From Gordonia araii NBRC 100433 (GTDB taxonomy: Bacteria > Actinomycetota > Actinomycetes > Mycobacteriales > Mycobacteriaceae): DNA of 64,000 nt. Numbering within the stretch: position 1 is the first letter of the stretch; the number at the start of each line of letters is the position of its first letter. Below, piece by piece: positions 60,941 through 64,000 of this stretch. The stretch is from NCBI RefSeq assembly GCF_000241265.1, contig NZ_BAEE01000067.1:19532-83531 (forward strand). The letters are read 5' to 3'. The notes below the pieces were generated by a model that worked only from the letters and a program-made list of their open reading frames with translations, had not been told where the DNA came from and did no database searches. The position numbers and the translations under genes were made by a program.

Positions 60941-62017
60941 TTAAACCTCGATTTCCACGTCGCCAACAGGGGTGTTGACGCAAAGTTGAATGTGCTTGTC
61001 GGCCTCGGAGTCGGTCTCCCCGGTAAGGATGTTGCGGGTGCAACCGGACTTCTTGACCTTGGTGCAGGAGAAGCAGATCCCCATCCGGCAGCCGCTCTCC
61101 GGGGACAGGCCCGCCGCCTCGGCCTGGTCGAGGATCGTGCGGCCGTCGTTGGCGGCGGTGATCCCGGACGAGGTGAAGCTCAGCTCGCCGGTCGTCGGCT
61201 CGTTGGGGTCGATGACCGGAGCCGTCGCCAAACTGAACGCTTCGCTGTGGAGGCGATCACCGAGACCGGCGGCTTCGCAGTGCTCGCGCACGGCGGTCAT
61301 CAGCGACGCCGGGCCGCAGACGAAGATCTGGGTGTCACCGGTGGTGACGTCGGCGACGTGCTCGCCGGTGAAGTGGTCCGGCGAGGCGCCCCTGGTGTAG
61401 TGCAGGCGCAGGTCCAGGTTCGGATAGAGCGCTGCGAGGTTGCTCAGCTCCGACGCGTACGCCACGTCGTCGGCGCTGCGGGCGTAGTGAACGAATGTCA
61501 TTGCGCCCTGGTAGTTCTGGGCGACGAGCGTACGTAGCATTGAGAGTACAGGTGTAATGCCGGAGCCGCCGCTGATGAAAACCATTGAGCCGCCGGGATT
61601 CTCCGGCAGGGTGAAGTCGCCGGCCGCCTGGTCGAGTCCGACGACCATGCCGGGCCGCGCGTGCTCGCGCAGATGGCGTGAGACGAAGCCGTCGTCGTGG
61701 GCGGTGATCGTCAGCTCGATGTCGTCGTTGCGTCCGCCCGCGGCGTTCGCCGGGGAGAAGCAGCGCATATGGCGAACACCGTTGATAACGGTGCTGAGCT
61801 GCACGAACTGTCCCGACTTGTGTCCTTTCCACTGGCGAGTCGGGCGCAGGGTGAGGGTCACGGTGCGGTCGGTCGCGCGCCGGACATCGATCACCTGGGC
61901 GCGCAGGTCGCGCCAGGTGATCATCGGGTCGACGAGTTCGAGATAGCGGTCGACGGGGTGGGGTGCGAGGGCGGCCTGGACGACCGAGCCCATGAAGTTG
62001 GAGAGTCGGGTGCTCAT
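60941..62017 (-). CDS. Ferredoxin reductase-type oxidoreductase for the desaturase
   Basis: A 358-residue electron-transfer protein. An FAD-binding part (RCFSPAN near 85) is followed by an NAD(P)-binding part (FISGGSGITP 148-156 and IFVCGP). A C-terminal plant-type 2Fe-2S domain carries Cys310, Cys315, Cys318 and Cys346. It feeds electrons to the adjacent desaturase, as Rv3230c does for DesA3. Start ATG 62017. It is divergent from a TetR gene across the shared operator at 62080. Confidence 0.94.
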   Translation of the reverse strand: MSTRLSNFMGSVVQAALAPHPVDRYLELVDPMITWRDLRAQVIDVRRATDRTVTLTLRPTRQWKGHKSGQFVQLSTVINGVRHMRCFSPANAAGGRNDDIELTITAHDDGFVSRHLREHARPGMVVGLDQAAGDFTLPENPGGSMVFISGGSGITPVLSMLRTLVAQNYQGAMTFVHYARSADDVAYASELSNLAALYPNLDLRLHYTRGASPDHFTGEHVADVTTGDTQIFVCGPASLMTAVREHCEAAGLGDRLHSEAFSLATAPVIDPNEPTTGELSFTSSGITAANDGRTILDQAEAAGLSPESGCRMGICFSCTKVKKSGCTRNILTGETDSEADKHIQLCVNTPVGDVEIEV

Positions 62018-62079
62018 TCGTTGTGCCTCCTTGGTTGGGGCCTGGGGTCTGCGAATGTCTGAGGCTGTTTCACAGTTAC

Positions 62080-62097
62080 AGTGAACGTATGTACACC
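62080..62097. promoter_or_regulatory. TetR operator shared with the esterase promoter
   Basis: AGTGAACGTATGTACACC lies between the divergent reductase/desaturase operon and the TetR gene. It differs from the site at 8298-8315 by one internal base and at its last base. Its layout resembles the operator recalled for the Pseudomonas desaturase repressor DesT. The adjacent TetR protein is the natural candidate binder. Confidence 0.65.
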
Positions 62098-62146
62098 AAA
62101 AAGTGTGCCATACGTATCCGCTGTTTCGTCAAGGGGAAGTCCTGTG

Positions 62147-62902
62147 ATGGCCGTCACCGCCGTACACTCAACGCTTGTGACTCCGGCCGATGAAACCCGT
62201 GATGCACCGCGCACGGGGCGTGCGCGGAGCGGATCGTCGCGCGGGTCGTCGCGCCGGCAGGCGAGGGAACCGGAGTCGCGCGCGGAGAAGAAGAACCGCA
62301 CGCGTCAGGCGCTGCTCGACACCACGATGGACTTGGTCGCCGACCGCAGCTTCTCCGGGCTCAGCCTGCGCGAAGTCGCCCGCGGCTCGGGGATCGTCCC
62401 GACGGCGTTCTACCGGCACTTCACTTCGATGGAAGACCTCGGCGTCACCCTCGTCGAAGACTCGATGCGCGTGTTGCGCCGCACCCTGCGCGAAGGCCGG
62501 CGCGACCTCGCCGCCCGCAAGGCTCTGCCGACGGCGACGAATTCGCTGGAGATCCTGCTCGACCACGTGCGCGACAACGAGGCACAATTCCGATTCCTCA
62601 TCCGGGAGCAGCACGGCGGGGTGCCGGAGATCCGGCGCGCCATCGACACCGAGCTGCGGTTGTTCTCCAAGGAATTGGCGATCGATCTGGCGCGGATCCC
62701 GGACATGGCGGCCTGGACGCCCGACGACCTCGAACTGGTCGCCGACCTGATCGTGACCATCATGCTCACCGCCGTCGCCGACCTCCTCGACGGCGAGTAC
62801 CGCGGTGCCGCGGTCGAGGACGAGGTGGTCGACCGGGCGAAACGCCAGCTCGTCATGGTGTTCCTCGGCATGACCCGCTGGGATCCGCAGCGATCGGGCT
62901 GA
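62147..62902 (+). CDS. TetR-family regulator of the desaturase operon
   Basis: A 251-residue regulator with an unusually long, Arg/Ser-rich N-terminus (20-50). The HTH is at about 72-97 (SLREVARGSGIVPTAFYRHF) and the ligand domain follows. ATG 62147 has AAGGGGAAG upstream. It is divergent from the desaturase operon. The DesT/FasR-like architecture suggests it senses acyl-CoA and controls unsaturated lipid formation, as in the P. aeruginosa desCB system; this is inference. Confidence 0.85.
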   Translation: MAVTAVHSTLVTPADETRDAPRTGRARSGSSRGSSRRQAREPESRAEKKNRTRQALLDTTMDLVADRSFSGLSLREVARGSGIVPTAFYRHFTSMEDLGVTLVEDSMRVLRRTLREGRRDLAARKALPTATNSLEILLDHVRDNEAQFRFLIREQHGGVPEIRRAIDTELRLFSKELAIDLARIPDMAAWTPDDLELVADLIVTIMLTAVADLLDGEYRGAAVEDEVVDRAKRQLVMVFLGMTRWDPQRSG

Positions 62903-62959
62903 CCGCCCGCGGCCGACGATTCATCGAGCGGGTGGGTGCGGGCGTATTAGTCTGCATCC

Positions 62960-64000
62960 ATGGCTGACGGAGACCGGACCGGAACGACGTTCGGCCGGTA
63001 CGAGGTGGGCGAACTGCTCGGCCGCGGCGGCATGGGGGAGGTGTACCGCGCCGTCGACACCGAGAAGGATCGCACGGTCGCGCTGAAGCTGCTGCCCGCG
63101 GTGCTCGCCGGCGACGACACCTATGCCGAGCGGTTCCGCCGCGAATCGCGGACGGTCGCGCGCCTGGGTGAGCCGCACATCATTCCGATCCACGACTTCG
63201 GTGAGATCGACGGCACGCTCTTCCTGGACATGCGGCTGGTGGAAGGAGCGGATCTGCGTGCGGCGATCCGCGGCTCGGGCAAGCTCGCGCCGGCGCGGGT
63301 CGTGGCCGTGGTCGAGCAGGTGGCCGCCGCTCTCGATGCGGCGCACGACGCCGGGCTGGTGCATCGTGACGTCAAACCGGAGAACATCCTGCTGACGCCC
63401 AACGACTTCGCCTATCTGGTCGATTTCGGCATCGCGCGTGCGGCCGACGGCGCCGAACCGCATCTCACCCAGCTGGGCACGGCCATCGGGTCCGTCGCCT
63501 ACCTGGCTCCGGAACTCTTCGACGACCGGGAGGCCACCGCGGCGAGTGATGTCTACGGGCTGGCCGTCGTGGCGTACGAGAGCCTCACCGGGCGCGTGCC
63601 GCACCCGGGCGCGACGCAGGCGTCGGCGATCAAGTCGGCGTTGCTCACCGATCCGCCGCCGCCGAGTTCCCTCGACCAGAGCCTCCCTCTCGGCTTCGAC
63701 GAGGTCGTCATGCGCGGATTGGCACGCGATCCGGCGCATCGTTATGCGACGGCGGGTGAGTTCGCCGCGGCGGCACGCGCCGCTCTCGACACCGCTTCGG
63801 CGTGGAGCCCGACGACGGTCACCCGTTTCCCGGCCGCCGCTGCGCCCGCGGGCGTCACCGCCGAGACACCCGTGACCGCGGCCCCGTTGCCGAACCCGAG
63901 CGGGCCGGTGACCCATCCGAGCGGTCCGGTGTACCCGACCGGACCGATGTACCACCCGCAACAGCGACAAGGTCCGAGTTACGGGCGCGGGGCGATCACC
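62960..64000 (+). CDS. Ser/Thr protein kinase, N-terminal part
   Basis: The first 347 codons of a Hanks-type kinase; the 3' end lies beyond the window. The catalytic domain has GRGGMGEVYR (21-30), Lys43, HRDVKPEN (135-142) and DFG (155-157), followed by the activation segment and SVAYLAPELF. From about 280 it turns into a Pro/Ala-rich juxtamembrane stretch (NPSGPVTHPSGPVYP). A membrane span is expected past the window. PknE/PknF-like in pattern. ATG 62960 follows no strong ribosome site. The downstream sensor part is not visible. Confidence 0.93.
   Translation, partial: MADGDRTGTTFGRYEVGELLGRGGMGEVYRAVDTEKDRTVALKLLPAVLAGDDTYAERFRRESRTVARLGEPHIIPIHDFGEIDGTLFLDMRLVEGADLRAAIRGSGKLAPARVVAVVEQVAAALDAAHDAGLVHRDVKPENILLTPNDFAYLVDFGIARAADGAEPHLTQLGTAIGSVAYLAPELFDDREATAASDVYGLAVVAYESLTGRVPHPGATQASAIKSALLTDPPPPSSLDQSLPLGFDEVVMRGLARDPAHRYATAGEFAAAARAALDTASAWSPTTVTRFPAAAAPAGVTAETPVTAAPLPNPSGPVTHPSGPVYPTGPMYHPQQRQGPSYGRGAIT

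Overview
The window is high-GC actinobacterial chromosome, most likely from the order Mycobacteriales and probably Gordonia or a close relative; the genus is an inference from gene order and codon use. The main evidence is a backbone that follows the Mycobacterium tuberculosis Rv1011-Rv1026 order from memory: ispE, pth, rplY, prs, glmU, an Rv1019-like TetR gene, mfd, mazG, lpqU, eno, an ftsB-like gene, a DUF501 gene and ppx. Accessory blocks interrupt this backbone. About 17 plus-strand and minus-strand kilobases sit between ispE and the fabH/ABC block, and 8 kb sit between glmU and the TetR gene.

Region by region: 0-9.7 kb holds the ispE end, a secretory lipase and an alpha/beta hydrolase that share a palindromic operator motif, an ABC-F ATPase, a scar joining a 5'-truncated glycerate kinase to a 5'-truncated response regulator, an aldo/keto reductase, a MarR/amidohydrolase divergon and an esterase with a heptad-repeat N-terminus. 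9.7-13.2 kb is a three-gene membrane-protein operon of unknown function. 13.3-24.5 kb has a 3-hydroxyisobutyryl-CoA hydrolase, prfC coupled to a proline-rich lipoprotein gene, and two KAS III genes flanking two drug-type ABC exporters. 24.6-31 kb has pth, rplY, a secreted protein running into a truncated ABC permease, a limonene-epoxide-hydrolase-like gene, and glmU-prs-arsC. 31-38.7 kb is an accessory block with tRNA-Gln, an AT-richer gap with a CRP/GlxR site, a secreted repeat protein, hsp20 under a CIRCE element, a broken DUF222/HNH gene, an MpaB-type oxygenase and a Tat lipoprotein amidohydrolase. 38.7-44.2 kb has TetR, a thiolase-like protein, small enzymes, a SecD-like lipoprotein and an ArsR operon. 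44.6-57.8 kb is mfd to ppx, interrupted by an IdeR-boxed efeUOB iron-uptake operon. 57.9-64 kb has small membrane proteins, a DesA3-type desaturase with its reductase and divergent TetR, and the start of a Ser/Thr kinase.

The least explained feature is a family of short tandem-repeat arrays at five intergenic sites (8.2, 19.0, 44.4, 57.9 and 58.7 kb). Two related units recur: a 21-bp unit with core GCCGASCGTGCCCA and a 22-bp unit with core GTGCCCASTCGGCGG. Two sites carry both units back to back between divergent genes, and one of these abuts the mfd start. No protein or RNA explains them. Other notable signals are a near-identical operator shared by the esterase gene and the desaturase locus, two gene-truncating junctions, and several clear palindromic operators.
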